Positions 1-8,600 of a stretch of 64,000 nt of DNA are shown piece by piece (position 1 is the first letter of the stretch; every line of letters begins with the position of its first letter). The stretch is taken from NCBI GenBank assembly GCA_023014365.1, contig JAEBUN010000008.1, forward strand, positions 1,178,001 to 1,242,000, written 5' to 3'. The DNA comes from Lepiota brunneoincarnata (Eukaryota; Basidiomycota; Agaricomycetes; Agaricales; Agaricaceae). Under the pieces are notes generated by a model. It did no database searches. It was not told the DNA's origin and saw only the letters and a program-made list of their open reading frames with translations. The position numbers and the translations under genes are program-made.

Positions 1-408
1 TTTCCCAATTCCCTGTTAACATAATTGTGAAAACTTCACGATCTCTCCTGTTTCATGTTCTTTATTCTCCAGATTTGTTCTAGTATAATTATCTCTCAAT
101 TTTCGATCCGTTTCGGTACAGAAAACATAGCTAGCACAATAATTTACTTGTATATAAAGTTCCGAGCTCACTTATGAGCTCGGCAGTCAATCTACTACCC
201 AAAAACTCCCTCTCAGTCTCATTCTCCCTCTCTCTCTCACTCTCTCACATATAACTTGTCTTTCTTGGTTTTTGAAGCCCAGTGGTTGTTTCACCAACCA
301 CACTCACCCCTTTGTTTGTTTGTGTTAGCACTGTTTCAATCAAGTTTCAATTGTGTTTCGGTTTCATTTCAGCACCTTTTCATGTGCTGAAGAGTCTAGT
401 TCTCTTCA
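1..408 (+). repeat. 5' LTR, family A (left part cut by window edge)
   Basis: Base 1 aligns with about 16342 of the downstream copy. The match runs to TCTTCA at 403-408, where the copies diverge, so the LTR ends in CA at 408. It contains a TATA box, a perfect hairpin and a CT-rich tract (about 210-246). The downstream copy predicts that roughly 300 bp of the LTR lies left of the window. Downstream are a primer-binding-site candidate and the gag start, as expected for a 5' LTR. Confidence 0.85.
151..183 (+). promoter_or_regulatory. LTR-A promoter core: TATA box plus perfect hairpin
   Basis: TATATAAAG at 151-159 is followed by CCGAGCTCA (162-170), loop CTTA and TGAGCTCGG (175-183): nine paired bases. 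The same arrangement recurs in the 3' LTR (16504-16525). The hairpin should lie near the transcript 5' end. A role in RNA structure or as a palindromic factor site is inference. Confidence 0.6.
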
Positions 409-410
409 AC

Positions 411-428
411 TGGAGCCCACCATGAGGG
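411..428 (+). other. Candidate primer binding site
   Basis: TGGAGCCCACCATGAGGG begins two bases after the LTR end and starts with TGG, as a site pairing with a tRNA 3' CCA end should. The tRNA species was not identified. Confidence 0.45.
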
Positions 429-479
429 GCTTCAAAACCATCTCAATTTAAATTTGTTACTTGATTTCTCAATAAGCTC

Positions 480-1595
480 ATGGCTGAATTACAAGTTCCA
501 GTAGATAATGCACCAGCAGGTAACCCTCCTCAGGTACCCCAACAACCTGTTAACAGTCCACCAGCATACCAACCTCAATATTTCCCAGCTCCCCCTGATA
601 CACCTGTCCCTGGGCTAGGCCCAGCACACTTCCCCAACCTGCCAAACAACCAACCAGCACCCCCCCCCAGCCAGCTCCATACATCATCCATGCTCCCCAG
701 ATTTGCCATATGCCCTCTCGCTACAATTGGAATGTTCCAAAATTTGATGGACATCCACAATCACTCTGACAGTTCTTTGAGGAAGTAGAAATGTTAGCCC
801 GAGAATGTGGACTTACCGATATGGAGCAGATTACCCATACCATCAGCTATCTAGATGGACAACACTATGATATTTGGAGGAGCTGACCATCGGCCATGGG
901 TGGAAGCTGGGTCCATTTCAAATTAGATATCATATCCATGTATCCAGGAGCCCAAGATGACACATGTTATAATGTTACAGACTTCGAACTCTTTGTAGAT
1001 TGACATGCTGCTATGCCTATGTGAGACTGTCTTCAATTCAGCAAATACTATTGGGAATTCCTCACCAAATCAACCTGGCTACTCAACCATGACCTCATAT
1101 CACGATGAGAATGCAACAAGCTCTTCATTGGGGATTTTCATATTGAATTCTGGCAGCAACTCCACACCCAGCTATGTATCCAAGACCCCAGGCATCCCAT
1201 CGATGAGCCCTGGAATGTCTCAGATGTTGAGCAAGCAGCACACTTTCTGCTCAAAGGAACAATGACTGGAAATGCCTTTACCTTATCACTGGCATCACCA
1301 TATTCCCCTCCCCCTGCTGCTCCTGCACTTTCATCACCATGCCAGACCTTTGATATGTCCTTGATTGAACAGATCTTGACCTCTGATGTGTTTTTAAACC
1401 ATCTGGCTGGAAAACTTGCTAGCCCTGTCCATACCACCTCCCAGCCCCCATATCAGCCCTCATTCCACCAGAATCCCCAGTAGAACCGACAGACCTGGCC
1501 ATGTAGCTTCTGCTCCAGCACAGAGCATATGTTCAGACACTGCCAAGGACTTGATGACTATATCCGTTGAAAAGGTGGAAACGTTCGTGGGTTTT
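480..1595 (+). pseudogene. Lineage A gag, decayed 5' part
   Basis: The first reading frame opens at ATG 480 with a Pro/Gln-rich start (about 100 codons, then a frame break). Later gag pieces continue in other frames (for example 1262-1483). A retroviral-type zinc knuckle, CX2CX4HX4C, reads CSFCSSTEHMFRHC at 1502-1543. It is followed by a DDYIR-type segment with an in-frame TGA, after which gag-like sequence stops at about 1595 and resumes near 2870. Gag would form the particle core and bind RNA through the knuckle. Several frameshifts and stops make this copy non-functional. Confidence 0.75.
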
Positions 1596-2869
1596 AATAT
1601 AGATAAAGGGCTTGTTCTCACTAAGCTTAGTCAAAATTCGATAAGCTTAAGTTAATACAAGTAGTATGAGATAGATAATGAACAGTTTCGTCTTTTAGGG
1701 TGTTCTGGGGATGCGTTCTGACAGCGAAATTCAAGAGGATAGTGTTTTTAGAGGTTAACAAACAGCTGTTGAAGTTATCTTAGCTGTACGGTGCAACAGT
1801 GAAAGGACAATCCCTGTCAATTCAAAGCACGGGGTCTCTAGTCTCTGGTCTCTGGTCTCTGAACTCTGTTCTCTGTCTCCGTCTCTGTCTCTAGCACTCT
1901 GGAACTCTAAACTCTGGACTCTGTTCTCTGCCTCTGTCTCTGGGTTGGTCGACGACTGAAGAAATCACACTTAACGACGCACACTAAATAGTCCTCTGAA
2001 ACCATTCTTGATCACGGCTCGCAGACTTGCATGTGGAAGTGGGGGTGAGACCTTTTGCTTCTCCACAAACAAGTGCGACCGTATTTATATTGTTTAGATA
2101 CATACGAGAGATAGTAAATATGAAACAGAAAACAATAAGCTTAATTGTTACAGGTACTGTAGAACATTTTGGAAGGTTCAGCAGCATTTCTACCTTGCCC
2201 TGGGTTATGGGTTTTTCTCTGATTGACAAATGGCAATCCAGCCAGACGTGTTTCGTGCTCATCTGCATTATTCTGCATCCACGCAAGCACGTTTAAGCCT
2301 CCGGATCAATTATGATCGGAATGTATAGCGTATGAACAATCCCTTGATCCGTTGTAATTAATCTCAGTTAGGCAGTATGCCGAGGTGCCGGGACCCACAA
2401 AGCACTCGTTAATTAGGAGTCTTTGATATTTCTAGGGTTTTGGGCATCGGTTGTCACCTCCCAAACATTGGATGTTCTGTTCCGTGGTCCGGTCATCATT
2501 ATTGGGCTTGCTATGGGTGTAATACACCTGTGACAGCTGCTATATACATTCTTTAGGTTCCAACAAATCCGAGTTCATCAGAAAACTGCTTGTAAGGTCC
2601 CTTGATGTGACTGGAGTATACTTGATTGGCTATGTAGAGTCCGGAATCCCTCCGGAGAGCGTTCTGATAGCTTGGTTCACTAAGCTTAGTGATAATGAGC
2701 TGGTTTGAACACTTCCGAGGCTTGAATATCCTCAGTTCGGTTGAACTGGCTACTACGGGACATAGTATTAATCCTCTATAGAGTTCTTTAATGATATAGC
2801 CAATGATTCTATGTAGAGAATCGTTCCGGAGTATGGAATTCATGTATAGGCATGAAATTGGCGTATCAC
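1596..2869. mobile_element. Unidentified ~1.27-kb insert in lineage A gag
   Basis: The gag segment after the zinc knuckle breaks off in GGGTTT (about 1589-1594). Gag-like sequence, including an IDNWHR motif, restarts after TGGTTT (about 2866-2871), so a short imperfect target duplication is possible. The insert has a (GTCTCT)-like simple repeat at about 1828-1945, two copies of CACTAAGCTTAGT-like sequence (about 1617 and 2676) and no coding capacity I recognise. Its ends are not clearly TG/CA or inverted repeats, so its class is open: degraded LTR, MITE-like DNA element or several events. Boundaries are approximate. Confidence 0.45.
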
Positions 2870-3876
2870 CATCATGGTTTATGCATTCAGGACAACACTA
2901 ATTGTGTTTGTATGCTTGATGGCACTCAGGCCTCACCTCAGGCTGCTCCTGGACAAAATATGAAGGAGTGAATCGATAATTGGCACAGGAATCACTCACC
3001 TCCGACTGCCACAGCCCAGGCCAACATTCTGCAAGTGTTACCATCACAATTGATTGCCCTAGGCTCATTTAATGTCCCTGCACCCTCCACAATGCCATAC
3101 TCCACTTCCTACACCTCTGAGGATGAGGAGTAACTCACTAGACTCGAAGCAATCATGTTAGCTACTATGAAATGACAGGAAGAGATTAAAAAGCGTTCTG
3201 GGAACATAGGAAAGGCCAAAAACTCGCCAACACTCCCCAAACCAGTCTCTAACAGGCCCAATCCCTCCCAGAATGCTCCAGCAATTGTTCCACAGGCTCC
3301 TGCCTTGAAACCGACCACCCCTTTGAAACCTTTCCATCCCAATGCTCCCATACCCGATTTCCATTTGCAGAATCAGCAATACCAATTGGCAGCACTGACC
3401 CCCAGATGGTCCAAAATGTCATACAATGAAGTTTGGACAGTCCAGTCACTCTCACCCAGAGAGAGCTCCTCACTATTGCTCCAGAGGTCAGGAAGCATAT
3501 GAAGGAGCAGGTAACTACTCACCGAGTTCTGGCGGGAGCCACAGCAAACATATCCACATTTGAAAACATGGAGCATGAAACAGACTTGATCCCCTCAGCC
3601 CTTCTGCACCACCAATTGTCATCTGCCCAGAACCCAGTAATCGTTGCCAATCATATTGAAGATCTGCGCATGATCCCCCTTGAACTCAATGGCAAGTTTA
3701 TGGTAGACACCATACTCAACGAAGGGTCTCAAGTAATCTGTATCCGAAAGGATGTGTGGGAGAAACTGGGTCTCCCCCTGCTTAGAGATCAAAGTATCAT
3801 CATGGAATCAGCTAACACAATGAAGGAAATAATGCTAGGACTTCTGCATGACCTTCCAGTGTGTATTGGCAGCAGC
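2870..3876 (+). pseudogene. Lineage A gag C-terminus and aspartic protease, first half
   Basis: A Pro-rich linker (about 3110-3430) leads to an open frame (3433-3876) with the retropepsin fold start: an EDLR..LELNGKF strand, the active-site segment at 3709-3738, then a VWEKLGLPL helix and LPVCIG. The usual catalytic D-S/T-G triplet is replaced by N-E-G (AAC GAA GGG, 3718-3726), so the nucleophilic aspartate is missing. Solo LTR D1 interrupts the domain at 3877, and the domain resumes at 4575. The protease would cleave the element's own polyprotein. Confidence 0.75.
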
Positions 3877-3880
3877 TGTT

Positions 3881-4249
3881 ATGAACAGTCCAGACCGGGA
3901 GGAACAAGAACTATTGTTCGACTTTACAAGATGGGTACAGGAGACTACAGACCAATTACGGGCACAAGAATACGAAGACGAGGAAGGGGAATATTACACC
4001 GCCATGCAGGACCTGGCGAGAGAAGCAGGAATGGAGATAACCTTGGAGGATATATTGGAATACCCCGAGGACGAGGAAGATAACCATGGATCAACCAACC
4101 CAACCTTCGATACGGATGGAAGCACTGAGAGAATGGAGAGCGAGAACGGAGAGGACTCCATGGAGATACAATCGGGAGAAGAAGATTATGAGTCAGAGGA
4201 AAGCGATGGAACATCGCACAGCAGTAGCAAGAGTACTGACTCATTGTAA
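3881..4249 (+). CDS. Acidic ORF encoded inside LTR family D (U3 region)
   Basis: 122 codons starting at the ATG four bases into the LTR and ending in TAA before the TATA box. The protein starts MNSPDREEQELLFDFTRW and has a middle MQDLAREAGMEITLEDILEY segment that could form amphipathic helices. It ends in a strongly acidic Glu/Asp/Ser tail closing in STDSL. No family recognised. The copy in D2 is nearly colinear, with mostly synonymous differences and a 9-bp in-frame length change in the tail, which argues that it was translated and selected while the element was active. Because it lies upstream of the LTR promoter, in a full element it would be expressed from the 3' LTR part of the genomic RNA, like U3 accessory genes. 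That placement is inference. Confidence 0.6.
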   Translation: MNSPDREEQELLFDFTRWVQETTDQLRAQEYEDEEGEYYTAMQDLAREAGMEITLEDILEYPEDEEDNHGSTNPTFDTDGSTERMESENGEDSMEIQSGEEDYESEESDGTSHSSSKSTDSL

Positions 4250-4358
4250 TATAAATAACACTAGGATGCCATCAGCCAGGATGTGCATCATGGTCAGGAC
4301 TGCGCACGACCAGTAGAACAGCCAAGTAACCTATAACGAGTATATAGCACCTCATAGG

Positions 4359-4404
4359 TATATAAGGCCTGTACAAGTAGAGATTAAAGCCCTAAGCTTT
4401 AATC
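4359..4404 (+). promoter_or_regulatory. LTR D1 TATA box and perfect hairpin
   Basis: TATATAA (4359-4365), then GATTAAAGC (4382-4390), a 5-nt loop and GCTTTAATC (4396-4404): nine paired bases. D2 has the same elements at 5527-5534 and 5551-5573. Confidence 0.55.
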
Positions 4405-4574
4405 TTGTTAACAGTGGTCGTTTACCTCTCTGCCTTAACTTGGCGTCTTCCCTCGTTATCTCATTGAGCGCAATCCACTAAGCTCTATAAGGCCAACCGT
4501 CTCGGACACCTTGTAGAGTGATTGAAGGCCGTCTCCAGTTATCCTCGGATACAGAAGGAGCACGGATCTTAACA

Positions 4575-5028
4575 GCAGCATCTTTTATCTACAGGTCCAG
4601 GTCTTTGAGAATGCACCATACAAGATGCTACTAGGACAGCCATTCCTCACCTTAACCCAAGCTAGGACCCACCACTACTCCAACAGCAACTCCCATATCA
4701 CACTCTTCAATCCCAACACACAAGAGACCATCACGGTTCTGACCATGGTAAGGACATGACCATCTGCACCTTCTAGTTCAGGTTTTTAAATATCGAGGAT
4801 TTGGCTCAATGCAGTCAAGGAGATAGTATAAAACCAACCATTTCCCATGCACCCATCACACCTTCCAATCAGAATATTCCCTATCCCATCAATTCCATGT
4901 CCCTATCTATGATCTCACCCCTGGCCTTTACAAGTTCCCCTTTCCCTCCATTAAACCATCCACAAGAAATATATGAGATTGACATCACAGAAACCTATCC
5001 ACTAGCCAAAATCTCAACCCATGCCTAC
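4575..5028 (+). pseudogene. Lineage A protease, second half, and linker to RT
   Basis: Translation continues the retropepsin after D1 with the strand YLQVQVFENAPYKMLLGQPF, in which LLGQPF is the typical C-terminal protease motif. A TLFNPNT/ETITVL-like strand pair follows. After about 4760 the frame is broken by a TGA and shifts. The segment ends at the D2 insertion. Confidence 0.7.
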
Positions 5029-5745
5029 TGTTATGAACAGTCCAGACCAAGAGGAACAAGAACAACTATTTGACTTTACAAGATGGGTACAGGAAACCAC
5101 AGACCAGCTATGAGCACAGGAATATGAAGACAAAGAAGGGGAATACTACAACACCATGCAGGACCTGGCAAGAGAAGCAGGAATGGAGATAACTCTGGAG
5201 GATATTCTGGAATACCCCGAGGATGAAGAAGATAGCCACAGATTGACCAATCCAACCTCCGATGTGGATGGAAGCACTGAGAGAATGGAGAGCGAGAATG
5301 GAGGAGAATCCATGGAGATAGGATTGGGAGAAGAGGATTATGAGTCAGAGGAAAGTGATGGAACATTGCACAGCAGTGGAATGGAGAACGAGGACACTGA
5401 CTCATTGTAAGATATAAATAACAGTAGGATGCCATCAGCTAGGATGTGCATCATGGTCAAGACTGCGCAGGACAAGTAGAACAGCCCAATAACCTATAAC
5501 GAGTATATGGTATCTCATAGGTACAGTATATAAAGGCCTGTACAAGTAGAGATTAAAGCCTTAAGCTTTAATCTTGTTAACAGCAGTTGTTATCCTCTCT
5601 CTGTCTTAACTTGGCGTGTTCCCTTGTTATCTCATTGAGTGCAATCCACTAAGCTCTGCAAAGCCAACTGTCTCAGACACCTTGTAGAGTGATTGAAGGC
5701 CTTCTCCAGTTATCTTTGGATACAGAAGGAGCAAGGATCATAACA
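5029..5745 (+). repeat. Solo LTR D2 (717 bp), target duplication CCTAC
   Basis: TGTTATG ... CATAACA, flanked by CCTAC on both sides (5024-5028 and 5746-5750). Clearly the same family as D1 over its whole length, with the same promoter layout (TATATAAA 5527-5534, hairpin 5551-5573). Two independent insertions of one family lie 455 bp apart in the same orientation. Confidence 0.93.
5033..5410 (+). pseudogene. Second copy of the LTR-D acidic ORF, one in-frame stop
   Basis: Homologous to the D1 ORF from its ATG at the fifth LTR base to the common ending TDSL-stop. 126 codons including the stop, against 123 in D1. The length difference is a whole number of codons in the Ser/Glu tail. Codon 27 is TGA (5111-5113) where D1 has CGG, and the frame is otherwise open. 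No function recognised. Confidence 0.55.
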
Positions 5746-6380
5746 CCTACAAAAAGGTCGCAAACAGGGTCAAACCAGTAGCTACTATGCTCCCTGAAAA
5801 TTATCGAATTGTTTGCTGGATACCAACAGATCCCCTTCATAATATACCAGTTCTCTCCACATCACCACCCAACTTCAGTCCTGGCACCTGCTACACATCA
5901 GAAAGGAAAATAGCTATGGATATAAACCTGGATGGGTTCCTATGGCCCGAAGAAGAGAGGTTGATACATTACCTAATCAAAATCCAGGAACTTGGGTTCA
6001 CATGGAGCAAAGATGAGAAGGGCAAGTTCTCAAGTGAATATTTCGACCCCATTATTATCCCCACCATCGAACATGTCCCCTGGTCGCTCTGAAACATACC
6101 CATCCCCCCTGGAAACTTCCAATGAGTAGTTGAGGTCATCAAGGCAAAGATTGCCAGTGGTGTTTATGAGCCTTCAAACTCATCCTATCAATTATGATGG
6201 TTCTGTGTGCTCAAGAAAGATGGCAAATTGCTTAGGTGTGTGCATGACCTCCAGCCCCTCAATGCCATCACAATCAAGGATGCTGGAGTTCCACCAATCA
6301 TAGAAACATATGCTGAGTCCTTTGGCAGTCGTGGATGCTATGGGATATTTGACCTCTTTGTCGGCTTTGACCAGTGCACT
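5746..6380 (+). pseudogene. Lineage A reverse transcriptase, fingers/palm N-terminal half
   Basis: Reads through a YKKVANRVKPVATMLPE start, a DGFLWPEEE segment, FDPIIIPTIEHVPW, KIASGVYEPSNSSY and the RT motif CVLKKDGKLLRCVHDLQPLN, ending in YGIFDLFVGFDQ just before LTR E1. In-frame TGA codons at 6123-6125 and 6195-6197 sit where Arg is expected. The enzyme would copy element RNA into DNA. Gene order and motifs match the gypsy lineage common in mushroom genomes. Confidence 0.85.
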
Positions 6381-6983
6381 TGTTATAGTGATGCCAGTCT
6401 TCGTGCTCAAAAGCACGACTGGCATTGAGCGTACCATTAACTTCACCCAAGTCAACAGTCACTCTAAGAGACTCTTTGTGAGCTCTCAAGGTATTCCTCA
6501 CTAACTTAGAGAATAAGACTTTTTTAGAGGACAACTCAAGAGTTCAAGCAAGTAGATAAATCTCCACTGGATAACCAAGTAGAAACTTAAGAGTTTCTCT
6601 TGGTTGACCAGAGGTCTTATATATTGTTCAGAGTTACTATTAATACATGTTCCTGTATCAAAGAAGTATGAAAGAAGCCTAAGAATAATGAGAGAAGTTC
6701 AAGAAGCATAAGAGAAGTCAGAACTTCTCTTATGAACTATGTTTAACTATCTAAGAATAACTATCTAACATACATAGTTATCTATTAATAGTTAATAGTA
6801 TGAGAAAACATAACAAATTGAGAAAATATTATGTAACAGATCAAAGTGAAAATGGTTACATAATAAAGAAATAAAACAAGATAGAAAAGAAAAAGATATT
6901 CATAATGCTTTAGTATATTACAACTAAAGACTTTTGGCATAATAAGTCCAAGTTGTAAGTCAAAGTAAGGATGTATCATAACA
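6381..6983 (-). repeat. Solo LTR E1 (603 bp, inverted), near-perfect target duplication
   Basis: On the plus strand it runs TGTTATAGTG ... GTATCATAACA. It is the reverse complement of family E (compare E2). Flanks are GCACT (6376-6380) and GCGCT (6984-6988), 4/5 identical. It splits RT between FVGFDQ and LTTFQSPLGT. Its TATA/hairpin unit reads on the minus strand: arms 6575-6587 and 6592-6603, loop TAAG. An ORF of about 64 codons starts at the LTR's ATG (6979 downward), as in E2. Confidence 0.9.
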
Positions 6984-7409
6984 GCGCTCTAGCACCTGAA
7001 TCTTGTGATCTTACCACATTTCAATCTCCTCTTGGGACTCTATGCCTCACCTTGATCCCCATGGGATACACCAACTCAATGCAAATTCAGCAAGGTGATC
7101 TCATGTTCCTCCTCCAGGATGAAATCCCACATACTGCCCTTCCCTTTGTCGATGATGTCCCAATTAAAGGGCCAAAAACATGATACAAAATCAATGATGG
7201 CTACGAGACCATAGCCAAGAATCCTGGAGTTCAATGTTTTGTATGGGAACATCTCCAGAATGTCAACCAAATCATACAATGGATCAAGCATGCTGGAGGA
7301 ACATTTTCAGGGCCGAAATCACAATTCTGCACCTCATCTGCTGTGGTTGTAGGCCACTTATGTATGTATACTGGATGGCTTCCCAATACCTCATGCATCC
7401 AAAAGGTCC
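6984..7409 (+). pseudogene. Lineage A reverse transcriptase, catalytic half
   Basis: Continues RT after E1 with DLTTFQSPLGTLCLTLIPMG. The YXDD-type box follows as F-V-D-D (7145-7156), with both catalytic aspartates present, then a thumb-like VWEHLQNVNQIIQWIKHAGG segment read across frames. Interrupted by LTR E2 at 7410. Confidence 0.8.
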
Positions 7410-7996
7410 TGTTATGATACATCCTTACTTTGACTTACGCCTTGGACTTCTTATGCCAAAAGTCTTTAGTTGCAATATACTAAAGCATTATGAATATCTT
7501 TTTCTTTTCTACTTTGTTTTGTTCCTTTATTATGTAACTATTTTCACTTTGATCTGTTACATAATATTTTCTTGATTTGTTATCTTTTCTCATACTCTTA
7601 ACTATTAATAGATAACTATGTATAGATAGTTATTCTTAGATAGTTAAACATACAGTAGTTCATCCCAACTTCTCTTATGCTTCTTAAGCTTCTCCCATGC
7701 TTCTATCCTTCTTCCATACTTCTTTGATCATGTAATAATAGTTCTCTGAACAATATATAAGACCTCCAGTCAATCAAGAGAAACTCTTAAGTTTCTACTT
7801 GGTTATCCAGTGGAGATTTACCTACTTGCTTGCACTCTTGAGTCATCCTCTTTATAAGTCTTAATCTCTAAGTTAGTGAGGAATACCTTGAAAGCTCGCA
7901 AAGAGTCTCTTAGAGTGATCATTGACTTGGGTGAAGTTAATGATACACTCAACGCCAGTTGCGCTTTCGAGCACGAAGACCGGCGTCACTATAACA
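7410..7996 (+). repeat. Solo LTR E2 (587 bp), target duplication GGTCC
   Basis: TGTTATGATAC ... CACTATAACA, with GGTCC at 7405-7409 and 7997-8001. Same family as E1 but opposite orientation, so E1 and E2 form a 0.6-kb inverted repeat pair separated by 426 bp. TATATAA lies at about 7754-7760, with hairpin arms AGAAACT (7779-7785) and AGTTTCT (7790-7796). From its ATG (7414) it encodes a short hydrophobic peptide ending at TGA, about 54 codons. Confidence 0.92.
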
Positions 7997-8600
7997 GGTC
8001 CTCAACTGGCCATTATGCTCAAACATCACTGAAGTGCAGGGGTTTCTTGGTACCCTTGGCATGTTCCAAATTTTTCTCCAGGATTTTGCTGCAATCTCAC
8101 AACCTCTGGTCAAGTTGACAAGGAAAGGAGTGGAATTTAGGTTTGGCAGTGAAGAACAGGCTGCAATGGATACACTAAAGGAATTAGTGAAGAATTTACC
8201 TTGCATTCGAGCAATAGACTATTCGAGCACTAATGAGGTTATACTAGGCATCAACACATCAAAAATTGCCATTGGATACATTCTATCACAACTGGGAGAC
8301 AATGCAAAACGAATACCCCTCAAGGTTCGGCTCCATCACCCTCAATGAACATGAATCTTGCTATTCCCAGGCCAAGTTGGAGCTGTTTGGATTGTTTAGA
8401 GCCTTAAAGGACATCCAATTATGGATTATAGAAGTTGGAAACCTAGCTGTGGAGGTCGATGCAAAATACATCAAGGGTATGATCAACAACCCTGACATTC
8501 AGCCCTCGGCAACCATCAATCGGTGGATATCAGGGATTCTACTATTTGATTTTCACCTTAGGCATGTCCCTGGCAAGGAACACAGCCCTGATGGATTGTT
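7997..8600 (+). pseudogene. Lineage A RNase H region
   Basis: After E2 the connection domain reads VQGFLGTLGMFQIFLQDFA, followed by the RNase H-like stretch IDYSSTNEVILGINTSKIAI, ESCYSQAKLELFGLFRAL and LRHVPGKEHSPDGLL, the usual end of a gypsy RNase H. The domain is split between two frames (8034-8348 and 8266-8604), so at least one frameshift is present. It would degrade the RNA strand of the RNA/DNA hybrid. Confidence 0.8.

Larger units (their letters stand above)
3877..4574 (+). repeat. Solo LTR D1 (698 bp), target duplication GCAGC
   Basis: Starts TGTTATG and ends TTAACA, with GCAGC immediately before (3872-3876) and after (4575-4579). Excising it and one target copy joins the two halves of the lineage A protease in frame. 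A second copy of the family is D2 (5029-5745). It contains an ORF from its fifth base, then a TATA box (TATATAA 4359-4365) and a hairpin. A solo LTR is the usual product of recombination between the two LTRs of a full element. Confidence 0.93.

Noticed and set aside
1828..1945. GTCTCT repeat as a regulatory array
   Set aside because: Imperfect simple repeat inside a dead insert; nothing ties it to a gene.
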